A DNA stretch of 64,000 bases from Streptomyces lydicus (GTDB lineage: Bacteria; Actinomycetota; Actinomycetes; Streptomycetales; Streptomycetaceae): NCBI RefSeq assembly GCF_004125265.1, contig NZ_RDTE01000003.1, positions 558,001 to 622,000 on the forward strand, given 5' to 3'. A model generated the notes under the pieces. That model did not search any database and was not told the origin of the DNA. It saw nothing but the letters and a program-made list of their open reading frames with translations. The position numbers were made by a program, and so were the translations under genes. Below, piece by piece: positions 16,654 through 25,214 of this stretch. Every line of letters begins with the position of its first letter. Within the stretch, counting starts at the first letter, position 1.

Positions 16654-17633
16654 CCGGCCGCCGGGGCGACCCCGGGCTGCTGGACCGGATGGTCCACGGC
16701 AGCCTGGGGTGGCTGGACGCGGCACGCGACCACTTCCGCCTGCCCCCGGACGTCACCACGGACGCCGACCCCAATCTGACCCTCAAACCGCTGGGTGAGC
16801 TGGCCGAACTGACCCAGATGATCGGGGTGTTGCACCCGTGTGAGGAGATCCGGCAGGCAGCCCGCGGACTGTTCGCGTTCGCCTGGAACGAGACCCGCGA
16901 CGGCGAGCTGTTCGCCGAGCTGATCCGTGGTGAGCCGTTCGCCACCTATCCGGTCGAGCTGTACGGCGTGTTCGCCCAGGCCGGGCTGCGGCACGCCGAG
17001 GCAGACAAGCTGGTGGACCTCACGACACGGCTGCGTGGCTGGCGGGTGGCCCGCGAGGATCACACCCGGACCCTCGGTGTACTCAACGCGGAGCGGCGGA
17101 TCGGGCTGCGCCAGCACGCCGACTTCGGGGCCGTGCTGGCCCTGACCGGCCTCGGCGGGTTGCCGGAGCCGTGGGCGCTGGACCGCAAGGCGGCGTACGG
17201 CGTGACCCATGACGTCTTCCACCTCACCGACTGGGGGCGCAACCGGCGGCGGCTCTCCCCCGAGCTCGCCGGCTATCTGCGGCTGTGGCTGCCCTCCTGG
17301 CTGGAGAACTGGCTGGAGGAGCAGCTGTGGGACCTGGCCGGCGAGTTGCTGGCCGTGGCGGCCTGCCTGCCGCAGGCCCCGTACCCCGCCGAGGCCTGGC
17401 AGCGGCTGGCCGGCGCCCGGGCCGCCGACGGCAGCGTGCCCGAGATCGGCGCCGCGCCGCCCGCCGGCGACCGGGCCGCGGCGTTCACGGCCTGCTACCA
17501 CTCCACCCTGGTGACCGCGTTCGCCGCCACCCTCGCCCGTATCGCCTCCGACGAGGCCGAGGCCGGGCCGCCGGCCGGGGATACGGCGATGGCGGACGGG
17601 CGGACCTCCTGCGAAAGCGAGACTGCCCCGTGA
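16650..17633 (+). CDS. unknown protein, first of a paralogous pair (possibly DUF6895-like)
   Basis: A 327-residue protein starting at GTG overlapping the previous stop (GTGA). It shares a set of motifs with the next protein: a start like GWLDAARDHFRLPPD, then LKPLGELAELTQM, a LGVLNAERRIGL block at about 150, LPEPWALDRKAAYGVTHDVF plus HLTDWG at about 190, and an E-rich W..L..L.GELLAVAACLP block. Predicted all-helical and cytoplasmic. The TH/FH-T-DWG motif could form an active or metal site, but no catalytic family is recognised. My memory of the DUF6895 family is not firm enough to assign it. Confidence 0.7.
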   Translation: MTGRRGDPGLLDRMVHGSLGWLDAARDHFRLPPDVTTDADPNLTLKPLGELAELTQMIGVLHPCEEIRQAARGLFAFAWNETRDGELFAELIRGEPFATYPVELYGVFAQAGLRHAEADKLVDLTTRLRGWRVAREDHTRTLGVLNAERRIGLRQHADFGAVLALTGLGGLPEPWALDRKAAYGVTHDVFHLTDWGRNRRRLSPELAGYLRLWLPSWLENWLEEQLWDLAGELLAVAACLPQAPYPAEAWQRLAGARAADGSVPEIGAAPPAGDRAAAFTACYHSTLVTAFAATLARIASDEAEAGPPAGDTAMADGRTSCESETAP

Positions 17634-18553
17634 CCGTGACGGCCGCATCCCCCGCCCTGCTGCACGGTGTCGGCGACCGGGCCCTGACCTGGCTCGACGA
17701 TCACCGGGAGCACTTCCGGCTGACCCCCGACGACTTCGCCACCAACGGCGCGGTCGTCGGACGGCTCAAGCCCATCGGGGAGCTGGCGCTCAATATGCAG
17801 GTGCTGTTCCGGGAGGGCGTGGCCGGCTCCCGGCAGAAGGAACGCGCCGGGAAGCTGCTGGACTTCGCGTGGCGGGAGCTGCTGGACGGCGGCAATGTGC
17901 CGGCCCGGCTGCAGCACGACGAGCCGCTCTCCCCGGTGCCGCTGGAGGTCTATGCGACGTTCCACGAACTCGGACACCGCCATCCGGGGCTGGAGGCCGC
18001 GCTGGCGGTCTGCCGGCGCACCACCAGCTGGACGGCGCTGGAGATGATGCCCAACCGGCGGCTCGGCGTGCTCAACGCGGAGCGCAAGCTCGGCCTGCCG
18101 CCCAGCAGCAACTTCGGCGAGGCCGTGGACCGCACCTGGCTGGGGCGGCTGCCCGAGCCGTGGACGGTCCAGCTGCACATCGCCTACGACCTCACCCACA
18201 CCGTCTTCCACCTCACCAACTGGGGCGAGGCACCCGAGCGCATCCCGCCGGCCATCGCCGACTACCTCGCGCGGTATCTGCCCGCCTGGTCGGAGGACTG
18301 GGCGGACCTCGAACACTGGGATCTGCTCGGCGAACTCCTCGTCGTCGACGCCTGCCTGCCACGGCCCACCCTGGACGCGGACCTGTGGGAGCGCTACGCG
18401 GCGGCCCAGTCGCCCACCGGTGCGATGCCCATCCAGCGCGGGATGCCGGAGGGTGACCCGGCGCGGGTCTTCGACCTGGTCCATCACCCCACCCTGGTGG
18501 CCACGTTCGCCTCCGCGATGGCCACCTCCCGGGCCCTGTCCGCCGTCGGATGA
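17630..18553 (+). CDS. unknown protein, second of a paralogous pair (possibly DUF6895-like)
   Basis: A 307-residue protein starting at GTG (GTGA overlap). It aligns along its whole length with the preceding protein: LTWLDDHREHFRLTPDD, LKPIGELALNMQVL, RRLGVLNAERKLGL, LPEPWTVQLHIAYDLTHTVF plus HLTNWG, and DLEHWDLLGELLVVDACLP. Keeping both copies side by side suggests a heterodimer or two successive steps on one substrate. A distinct feature is VYATFHELGHRHPGLEAA at about 105, where the first copy has VYGVFAQAGLRHAEADK. The stop overlaps the ATG of the hydrolase gene. Confidence 0.7.
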   Translation: MTVTAASPALLHGVGDRALTWLDDHREHFRLTPDDFATNGAVVGRLKPIGELALNMQVLFREGVAGSRQKERAGKLLDFAWRELLDGGNVPARLQHDEPLSPVPLEVYATFHELGHRHPGLEAALAVCRRTTSWTALEMMPNRRLGVLNAERKLGLPPSSNFGEAVDRTWLGRLPEPWTVQLHIAYDLTHTVFHLTNWGEAPERIPPAIADYLARYLPAWSEDWADLEHWDLLGELLVVDACLPRPTLDADLWERYAAAQSPTGAMPIQRGMPEGDPARVFDLVHHPTLVATFASAMATSRALSAVG

Positions 18554-19590
18554 CCGCCACAGGCCCCGGACCCGCGCTCGGTGACCGCCTCGCGGACGCG
18601 GTCACCGGGATCGACGCGCCGGACGTCGTGCTGGCGGTGACCCGCAACGGCCGCCGGACCGTGATGACCGGCGGCTCGGCGCTGCCCCCGCCCACCCCCC
18701 GCCATGCGCTGCGCTACGAACTGGGCTCGCTGTCCAAGACCTTCACCGTGCTGCTGCTCGCCGAACTGGCCCGGGCCGGGGTGCTGTCCCTGGACGACCG
18801 TCTGGTGGACCGGCTGCCGCGGCTGCCGCTGCCGCACCCGCACTCGCGCCGGATCACCCTGCGGCACCTGGCCACCCACACCTCCGGGCTGCCACGGATC
18901 CCCCCGGACCTGATCGCCGGTGCGCTGGTGCACCCGTACGCCAACGGCTACGCCCGTTACGACACCGAGCGGCTGCTTCGCACCTTCGCCCGCACCCGGC
19001 CGCGGCACCGTCCCGGCACCCGCTGGCGCTACTCCAACTTCGGTCTGGCGCTGCTCGGACCGGCCATGTCCGGTGCCGCGGGGGCCGGTTACCCCGCCCT
19101 GCTCACCGACCGGGTGCTGCGCCCCCTCGGGCTGACGGACACCACGCTGGGCCCCGGCACCACCGGCACCGACGCCATCGGCCACCGTACGAACGGGGTG
19201 ACGCCGGTGGGCAGCGCCGACATGGGCGCCTTCGTCGCCGCGGGGTCGGTCCACGCCACCCCCGGCGACCTGCTCACCTACCTCGAAGCGCACCTCTCCC
19301 CCGACGGCACGCCGCTGGCCGGACCGCTGCGGGACGTCCAGCTGCCGCTGCTGCGCCGCGGCCGGCGCAAGCGCCACACCCACACCTTGACGTGGTATCA
19401 ACACTTCGCTCCGCAGGGCCCGTTGCTCTTCCACGTCGGGGCGACCTTCGGCCAGCAGGCGTTCCTGGGCTATCACCCGGCGACACAGACCGGGCTGGTC
19501 GCCCTGGCCACCCGCCGCGGCCGCACCTGCCGGATGGTCGGCACCGCCTACGAGCTGCTGTACGCACTGGCCGGCGACTCCTCCGTCTGA
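18550..19590 (+). CDS. class C beta-lactamase-fold serine hydrolase
   Basis: A 346-residue protein of the beta-lactamase/D-aminopeptidase family. The nucleophile motif is SLSKTF at about residue 59, the Tyr motif is YSNFG at about 161, and HVGATFGQ near 300 stands for the KTG/HxG box. No signal peptide is seen, so unlike most penicillin-binding relatives it seems cytoplasmic. It is the last gene of the operon, coupled by ATGA. In such a setting it might hydrolyse or transfer an acyl or peptide group, possibly on the operon's product. It ends 26 bp before the stop of the convergent NTPase gene. Confidence 0.85.
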   Translation: MTATGPGPALGDRLADAVTGIDAPDVVLAVTRNGRRTVMTGGSALPPPTPRHALRYELGSLSKTFTVLLLAELARAGVLSLDDRLVDRLPRLPLPHPHSRRITLRHLATHTSGLPRIPPDLIAGALVHPYANGYARYDTERLLRTFARTRPRHRPGTRWRYSNFGLALLGPAMSGAAGAGYPALLTDRVLRPLGLTDTTLGPGTTGTDAIGHRTNGVTPVGSADMGAFVAAGSVHATPGDLLTYLEAHLSPDGTPLAGPLRDVQLPLLRRGRRKRHTHTLTWYQHFAPQGPLLFHVGATFGQQAFLGYHPATQTGLVALATRRGRTCRMVGTAYELLYALAGDSSV

Positions 19591-19615
19591 AACCGGCGGC
19601 GCGGACCGCGGCCGG

Positions 19616-21646
19616 TCACAGTTCGCCCGCCAGGATCCGGGCGAGCGCGGCCTGGGGCCGCTCCTCGCTGGCCCGGTGGAAGAGGTCCGCGTACGCCCGG
19701 TCGCCGATCGCGGCGCGGGCCCGCCGCTCGCACTCCTCGCGTACCGCGCGCAGCTCGGGGGTGCCGCGCTGCGGATGCCCGACGGTACGCCAGAGGGCCT
19801 GACCGCTGCCGTAGAGGCGGGCGGCGGCCGCGCCGTGGCCCTGGGCCGCCACCGCGGCCGCGAGCAGGTCCAGGCCGAGCGCGATACCGAAGGTGTCGCC
19901 GATGCCCGCCTTGGCCGCGAGCATCGACCGGGCGTGGTCCGCCGACTCCTTGGGCCGGCCCTGGAACAGCGAGATCAGCGAGAGCTGGTAGTCGATATAG
20001 GAGCGGGTCCAGTATTCGCCGCGCTGCACACAGCCGCTGCGCAGTGCGTCCGCCGCGGCGCGGGCCTCGGTGAGCCGGCCCAGGCCGGTCAGCGCGAAGA
20101 GCTGTACGAGGTGGCAGCGCAGCCTTCCGGGAGAGTCGAAGGGGGTGCCGCGCGCGGGGCCGAGCGCCTGTTCCGCGACGGTGTGCGCGGACCTCGGGCG
20201 GCCCGCCATCAGATGGGTGAGGCCTGCGAGATAGCCCGCCTGCAGCTGCGCCTCCGCGTCGTCTCCCGCCCGCGCCGCGTGTGTGCACTCAAGGCCCAGG
20301 TCGCCGGCGAGCGTCAGATCGCCCTGCAGCAGTACGGCCACGCCGAGCGCCCACAGCGCCCGGGTGCGTGCCGGGCCCGGCCGCTGGTGGGCGGCCAGGG
20401 CGCGGGCCACATAGTCCCGGGCCTCGTGGAGATGGCCGCAGCAGCTCCAGAACAGGCCGATCGACGCGCTGAGGTCCTGGGCCCGTTCCGGGTCGGTGGC
20501 CAGGAGGTGGTCCAGTGCGGTGCACAGGTCGACGTGGGCCTCGGCGACCCTGCCGTACCAGCCGACCTGTTCGGGGCCCAGCCAGCCGCGTTCGGCGCGG
20601 CGGCCGAAGGAGGCGAAGTGCGCGGCGTGCCGGTCCGCCAGCGCCGTCGTCTCGTCCAGTTCGGCCAGCCACATCCGGCCGTACTCGCGCAGCGTGTCGA
20701 GCATGCGGTAGCGCGTGCCCTCGCGGATCAGCACCGACTTGGCGGCCAGTGCCTCCAGCGTGGTGCGCACCTGTGCGGCGGTGAGCGGTCCGCCGGCGCA
20801 CACGGCGCTCGCGGACTCCTCGTCGAAGGTGCCGCGGAAGACGGACAGCCGGGCCCACAGCAGCCGTTCCAGCGGTGCGCACAGTTCATGGCTCCAGCCG
20901 ATGGCGCAGCGCAGCGTCCGGTGCCGGGGCAGCCGCACCGGTCCGTCGCCGTCGAGGGTGTCGAAGCGGGAGGTCAGCCGCTCGGCGATCTGCTCGACGG
21001 AGCTGTTCGCCAGCTGGGCGCCGGCCAGCTCCAGGGCGAGCGGGATGCCTTCGAGGCGGCGGCAGATGACGGCGGCGGCCGTCGCGTGCGACGGTGCGGT
21101 CAGCCGCAGCCCGGGGGCCGCGGCCGTGGCGCGTGCGGTGAACAGGGCCAGTGCGTCGTTGTCGCCCGTGCAGGGCAGCGGGCCGATCTCGGTGGTCCAT
21201 TCTCCGACGAGGCCCAGCGGCTGCCGGCTGGTGACCAGCACCCTCACCCCGGGGGCGGCGGTCAGCAGGTCCGCGAGCAGGTCGCGGCAGGCGTCGACGA
21301 GGTGTTCGCAGGAGTCCAGCACCAGCAGCAGCCGTTTGCCGGCGAGCCCTTCGCACAGCACCGCCACCGGCGTCCGCGCCGTGTGGTCGGCCAGCCCGAC
21401 GGCATCGCAGACACCGGCCACCAGCCGCCCCGCGCCGTGCAGGGGCCACAGGTCCGCCCAGCAGACACCGTCGGGAAACCGCGCCGCCGCCGCGCGCGCG
21501 GCCCGCATCGCGATCCGGGTCTTGCCCACACCGCCGGGGCCGGTCAGGGTGATCAGCCGGTGCTCCGTCAACTCGTCTTCGATCCGGCGCAGTTCGGCTC
21601 GCCGGCCGATGAAGCTGGTCGGCTCGTCGGGAATGTCGCTCGCCAC
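19616..21646 (-). CDS. AfsR/LAL-like NTPase with TPR region, no DNA-binding domain
   Basis: A 676-residue protein starting at GTG. Residues 10-30 hold the entry motif SFIGRRAELRRIEDEL, and Walker A GPGGVGKTRIAMRAARAA follows at about 36. The middle is a STAND/NB-ARC type ATPase (LLVLDSCEHLVDACRDLLAD is the Walker B region). From about 350 to the end are TPR-like helices. Neither the BTAD/OmpR domain of AfsR nor the LuxR helix-turn-helix is present. Such proteins bind ATP and partners and modulate transcription indirectly. It is convergent with the peptide operon, which it may regulate; this is inferred. Confidence 0.82.
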   Translation of the reverse strand: MASDIPDEPTSFIGRRAELRRIEDELTEHRLITLTGPGGVGKTRIAMRAARAAAARFPDGVCWADLWPLHGAGRLVAGVCDAVGLADHTARTPVAVLCEGLAGKRLLLVLDSCEHLVDACRDLLADLLTAAPGVRVLVTSRQPLGLVGEWTTEIGPLPCTGDNDALALFTARATAAAPGLRLTAPSHATAAAVICRRLEGIPLALELAGAQLANSSVEQIAERLTSRFDTLDGDGPVRLPRHRTLRCAIGWSHELCAPLERLLWARLSVFRGTFDEESASAVCAGGPLTAAQVRTTLEALAAKSVLIREGTRYRMLDTLREYGRMWLAELDETTALADRHAAHFASFGRRAERGWLGPEQVGWYGRVAEAHVDLCTALDHLLATDPERAQDLSASIGLFWSCCGHLHEARDYVARALAAHQRPGPARTRALWALGVAVLLQGDLTLAGDLGLECTHAARAGDDAEAQLQAGYLAGLTHLMAGRPRSAHTVAEQALGPARGTPFDSPGRLRCHLVQLFALTGLGRLTEARAAADALRSGCVQRGEYWTRSYIDYQLSLISLFQGRPKESADHARSMLAAKAGIGDTFGIALGLDLLAAAVAAQGHGAAAARLYGSGQALWRTVGHPQRGTPELRAVREECERRARAAIGDRAYADLFHRASEERPQAALARILAGEL

Positions 21647-21737
21647 CGGGCCAGTCTGCCCCAGTCGCGGCGCCGGCCGGAGTCCGGTGCGGCGGGCCGG
21701 GGCACGAGGTTGACGGCCGCCGGGCGGGCGGTCCTCG

Positions 21738-23564
21738 TCAGGGCGTGACGACGGGGAAGGTGGGGTCCGGCGTACGGACCAGGCTCAGCAGCCGGTCCAG
21801 CACCCCGGTCTCGCCGTGGTGTACGGCGTCGCCCAGGCCGTGACCGGCGAGCAGGTCGAGCAGCTGGGGCTTGGTGAGGGTGAGCGTGAGGTCCGGGGTG
21901 CGTCCGCCGGACGGTGTGGGGGCGCCGGGTGAGCTGAGGTGGGTGAGGGCTCCGTGGGAGAGCGTCAGCTGCCAGGTCCGGTCCTCTTCGGGGAGGTAGA
22001 GGTCGAGGGTGAGCGCGGTGGACCAGGCCCGGGGGCCGTCGATGCGGACGGCGAGCGTGTCGAGGAGCTGGTCGACGGTCAGGGCCAGGGCGATCTCGGG
22101 GTCGGCGGTGTCCGGGCGGGCGTCGGCCAGGGTGCCGCGCAGTTCCATGGCGCCGGTGAGGTAGAAGTTCCGCCAGGTGCCGTTCTCGCAGCCGTGGCCC
22201 AGCCGTTCGTACACCAGGGCCAGTTCGCGCCGGGCGCGGAGGTTGTGGGGGGCCGCGAAGACCGCGTGGTTGAGCAGCGTGGCCGCGAACCGCAGATCGC
22301 CGTCGGCGGCGTAGCGTTTGCCCGCGTCCACCGTGGCCTCGACGCCGCCCATGGTCTCGACATAGCGCCTGGACTGCTCGGCCGGCGGGTGTTCCCACAG
22401 GTGGGCCGGGTTGCCGTCGAACCAGCCCAGGTAGCGCTGGTAGATCGCCTTGACGTTGTGATGGAGCGCGCCGTAGTAGCCGTGCAGGGACCAGTCCTCC
22501 TCCAGGGCCGGCGGCAGCCGCAGCTCCTCGGCGATCTCGGTGCCGGTGAGCCCTTCGTTGAGCAGCCGCACCGTCTGGTCGTGCAGATAGGCGTACAGGT
22601 CACGCTGGTGGGCCAGCAGGGTCTTGACGCGGTCCTTGCCCCAGGTGGGCCAGTGGTGGGAGGCGAAGGCGACCTCCGTCTCGTCGCCGAAGAGGGCCAG
22701 TGCCTCGCCCAGGCAGCGGGACCAGGACCGGGCGTCACGGACGGCGCCACCGCGCAGCGGCAGGACGGTGTGCAGGGTGTGGGTGGCGTTCTCCGCCAGG
22801 CACAGTGCCTCGTGCGCCGGAAGGCAGAAGTTCATCTCGGCGGGTGCCTCGGTGCCCGGGGTGAGCTGGAAGACGATGCGTACGCCGTCGACGATCTCCT
22901 CCTGGCCGGTGCGGGTGATGTCCACGGTCGGCGGGATGAGCGTCATGGTGCCGGTGGAGCGGGTGGTGCCCAGGCCGCAGCCGATCTGGCCGTCGGGGCC
23001 CTTGGGGAGCCGTGTTCCGTACATGTAGACGGAGCGGCGGGCCATGGCGGTCCCCGCGTAGGCGTCCTCGCGGACCGCGTGCCGGAGGAAGCCGGCCGGT
23101 GCGAGGACCGGGACGGGGTGGTGGTCGTGCGGCAGGACGCCCCGTCCGCCGCCGAAGTGCGCCGCGTGTGAGTGGGTGTAGAGCAGGCCGGTGACCGGCC
23201 GGTCGCCGCGGTACTTGCGGTAGAGCTCCAGTGCCGCGGCGGCGGTCTCGGCGGAGACCAGCGGATCGATGACGACGACACCGTGGTCGCCCTCGACCAG
23301 CGTCATGTTGGACAGGTCCAGGCCGCGGGCCTGGTAGATGCCCTCGGTGACCTCGTAGAGGCCCTGCCGGCTCACCAGCCGCCCCTGCCGCCACAGGCTC
23401 TCGTGCGCGGTCTCGGGGCAGTTCCCGGCCAGGAACCCGTAGGCCTCGGCGTCCCAGATCACCCTGCCGTCGTCCGCGGTGACCTGGGGCGGGTCGAGCG
23501 CGGCGATGAAGCCGCGGTCGGCGTCGGTGAAGTCCTGGTGGTCATCCACGGGTGCAGCGGTCAC
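21738..23564 (-). CDS. alkyl/aryl-sulfatase family protein with altered metallo-beta-lactamase motif
   Basis: A 608-residue member of the SdsA1/Bds1 family. Residues about 75-330 form the metallo-beta-lactamase domain, followed by the dimerisation region (GGVEATVDAGKRYAADGDLR and following helices) and a C-terminal SCP2-like domain (about 490-608). The metal motif is normally HxHxDH; here it reads THSHAAHFGG (residues 130-139), so the aspartate is alanine. The GTG at 23564 has AGGGAG before it. Family members hydrolyse alkyl sulfates such as SDS. Loss of this ligand may change the metal site or abolish hydrolysis. No secretion signal is visible. Confidence 0.85.
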   Translation of the reverse strand: MTAAPVDDHQDFTDADRGFIAALDPPQVTADDGRVIWDAEAYGFLAGNCPETAHESLWRQGRLVSRQGLYEVTEGIYQARGLDLSNMTLVEGDHGVVVIDPLVSAETAAAALELYRKYRGDRPVTGLLYTHSHAAHFGGGRGVLPHDHHPVPVLAPAGFLRHAVREDAYAGTAMARRSVYMYGTRLPKGPDGQIGCGLGTTRSTGTMTLIPPTVDITRTGQEEIVDGVRIVFQLTPGTEAPAEMNFCLPAHEALCLAENATHTLHTVLPLRGGAVRDARSWSRCLGEALALFGDETEVAFASHHWPTWGKDRVKTLLAHQRDLYAYLHDQTVRLLNEGLTGTEIAEELRLPPALEEDWSLHGYYGALHHNVKAIYQRYLGWFDGNPAHLWEHPPAEQSRRYVETMGGVEATVDAGKRYAADGDLRFAATLLNHAVFAAPHNLRARRELALVYERLGHGCENGTWRNFYLTGAMELRGTLADARPDTADPEIALALTVDQLLDTLAVRIDGPRAWSTALTLDLYLPEEDRTWQLTLSHGALTHLSSPGAPTPSGGRTPDLTLTLTKPQLLDLLAGHGLGDAVHHGETGVLDRLLSLVRTPDPTFPVVTP

Positions 23565-23604
23565 GGAACGCTCCCTCTCCGGGGCGGCGGGCCACATTCG
23601 GCGG

Positions 23605-23645
23605 ACCCATGCAACCGATTTAACCGAATTTGCCCGGTTATCGCA
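23605..23645. promoter_or_regulatory. AT-rich promoter region of the sulfatase-like gene
   Basis: Read on the minus strand this stretch contains TCGGTT twice, 9 bp apart (complement AACCGA at 23613 and 23622), in an AT-rich patch that contrasts with its surroundings. It lies about 50 bp upstream of the GTG start and may be a regulator site overlapping the promoter. Confidence 0.35.
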
Positions 23646-23755
23646 TGTGTGCAGAGATCCCTTCCCGGCGGGGTGGACAGCGGCCGGCCGCCGACCGGCC
23701 CGCCCCCGTGAGGGGCCGGCGGTCGGCGGCTGCCACCTGCCTTCGGGAGGGCGCG

Positions 23756-24196
23756 TCAGGTGCCGCGACGGCTCTTCGACGCTGCGGCGACACACATGGC
23801 ACCCAGCAGGAACGTCAGGGCACCGATGACGACGTTGTTCCAGATGACACCGGCGTCCGGGCTGCTGCCGACGATCCAGGGCGAGATGATCATCCATATG
23901 CCGATCGCGCACATCGCGCCGCTCAGGCCGTACATCCGCTCCGGGGTCACCGTGAAGCCGACCGCCAGGAGGGCGATCGCGATACCGAGGATGAGGTTGT
24001 GCGTCACGAGCGCCGGCTGTGCGGCGGTGAAGTGGAGGATCCAGGGCGAGACGGCGCAGTACAGACCGACGAGCAACACCGGCCCGTCGACGAGTACCAC
24101 GTCACGCCCGCCGAGCACCCGCTCGTACCGAGCCTGCATCTCAGAAGCATCGGGGTGACCTGCGAGATCTCCCCTGTGGTGTGAGACGTCGGCCAT
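23756..24196 (-). CDS. SPW-repeat membrane protein
   Basis: A 146-residue protein with two SPW repeats (VSPWILHFTAAQPALVTHN and ISPWIVGSSPDAGVIWNNV), each followed by a hydrophobic helix, for four membrane segments in all. It has an excellent AAGGAGG ribosome site before ATG 24196. The family is widespread in bacteria and has no established function. The upstream 24197-24290 region is AT-rich and should hold its promoter. Confidence 0.9.
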   Translation of the reverse strand: MADVSHHRGDLAGHPDASEMQARYERVLGGRDVVLVDGPVLLVGLYCAVSPWILHFTAAQPALVTHNLILGIAIALLAVGFTVTPERMYGLSGAMCAIGIWMIISPWIVGSSPDAGVIWNNVVIGALTFLLGAMCVAAASKSRRGT

Positions 24197-24331
24197 GCGA
24201 CTCGCCTCCTTCGCTCGCGGTCTGGCCGTTCCGCGTGGCATCGGGCCTCGCACTTTTATTCTGCGCTTATGTCGCTTTTATGTGTAGATGAAGCGGCAAG
24301 AGAATTTTGCCAGGAAGCGGCCGCACCCCCG

Positions 24332-24904
24332 TCACCTGCGGCCCGGCGCCCGCCCCAGCCCCAGATTCCAGCGCCCGCCGCGGCCACTCAGCTCGGTCAC
24401 GGTCAGCGGCGGCACATCCAGCCGCCAGAACGCCTCCGCAGGAACGCCGAGCGCGCAGACCGCCGCCGCGCGGACCACATCCGGCTCGACCACGGCCAGC
24501 ACCCGGCCCGCTTCCGGTGCCATCCGCGTCAGCCAGGCCCCGACCCGGTCGCAGAGCTGCCGCAGGGACTCCCCGCCGTGCCCCGCGAAGTCCGGGTCCG
24601 ACAGCCAGGCGGACACCGCGAGCGGTTCGGCGCCGGCGACCTCCGCCAGGGTGCGGCCGCGCCAGCCGCCCATCGCACAGCCCGCCAGCTCCGGCGCGGG
24701 ACGGGCCGGCAGCCCGAGTTCCGCGGCCGTGCTCCGGCACCGGGCGGAGGGCGAGACAAAGGTCCGGGAGGCTGCCGGGAGCGCTCCGGCCACCTCCCGG
24801 ACACGGCGCAGCCCGGCCTCGCTCAGCGGCCCGTCGTCATCGAAGCGCACCTCGCGCTGGGCGTCGCCCGCGGCCGGTGAGACCAACATCACCCGAGTTG
24901 TCAT
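24332..24904 (-). CDS. histidine-phosphatase-fold protein lacking the catalytic RHG motif
   Basis: A 190-residue protein resembling CobC/phosphoglycerate-mutase family phosphatases over its whole length: GPLSEAGLRRVREVAGAL, TFVSPSARCRSTAAELGL, HGGESLRQLCDRVGAWL and VEPDVVRAAAVCALGVP. The N-terminal RHG that carries the phospho-accepting histidine is replaced by LVSPAAG at residues 7-13, and the later histidine of the VxHG motif reads VVEPD. It is therefore probably not a phosphohistidine phosphatase. It is divergent from the riboswitch-controlled cbtBA genes, so a cobalt/cobalamin role is likely from context. Confidence 0.75.
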   Translation of the reverse strand: MTTRVMLVSPAAGDAQREVRFDDDGPLSEAGLRRVREVAGALPAASRTFVSPSARCRSTAAELGLPARPAPELAGCAMGGWRGRTLAEVAGAEPLAVSAWLSDPDFAGHGGESLRQLCDRVGAWLTRMAPEAGRVLAVVEPDVVRAAAVCALGVPAEAFWRLDVPPLTVTELSGRGGRWNLGLGRAPGRR

Positions 24905-25029
24905 GCCCTCTTCTCTCGCTGTTCACCGGCACCCGCAACGCCGTCCCCGCGCAAGGGAGTTGCCCGACCCACGCGCCTTTCCCCGCACCACTCCGCCCCC
25001 TACGCGGCCTTGGCCCGGGGTCGGGTTCG

Positions 25030-25165
25030 CGGTACCTTCCCGATGATATTGACGACGACATGACGGAAGCCGGTGGGATCCCGGCGCGGTCGCGCCACTG
25101 TATGTCCGGTTTTTCCAGCCCAGCAGGGCCGGAACCGGGCGAAGCCAGACCCGGCATGTCGTTAC
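25030..25165 (+). promoter_or_regulatory. cobalamin riboswitch
   Basis: The core matches the cobalamin riboswitch consensus: GGAAGCCGGTGGGATCCCGG at about 25065-25084, then CGCGGTCGCGCCACTGT, and after a variable arm GCGAAGCCAGACC (the B12 box) near 25137. The exact 5' end is estimated. It lies about 50-185 bp before cbtB on the same strand and should reduce cbtBA expression when adenosylcobalamin is plentiful. Confidence 0.9.
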
Positions 25166-25214
25166 GCACTCCCACGAACAGGGACGCGAGTTCCCCGCAC
25201 AGGAGGTTTCCGCC

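Noticed and set aside
15741..19590. Lanthipeptide, lasso peptide or thiopeptide cluster
   Set aside because: No LanM/LanKC-like cyclase, asparagine-synthetase-like cyclase, YcaO or radical SAM protein is present, and the peptide has one cysteine and few Ser/Thr.
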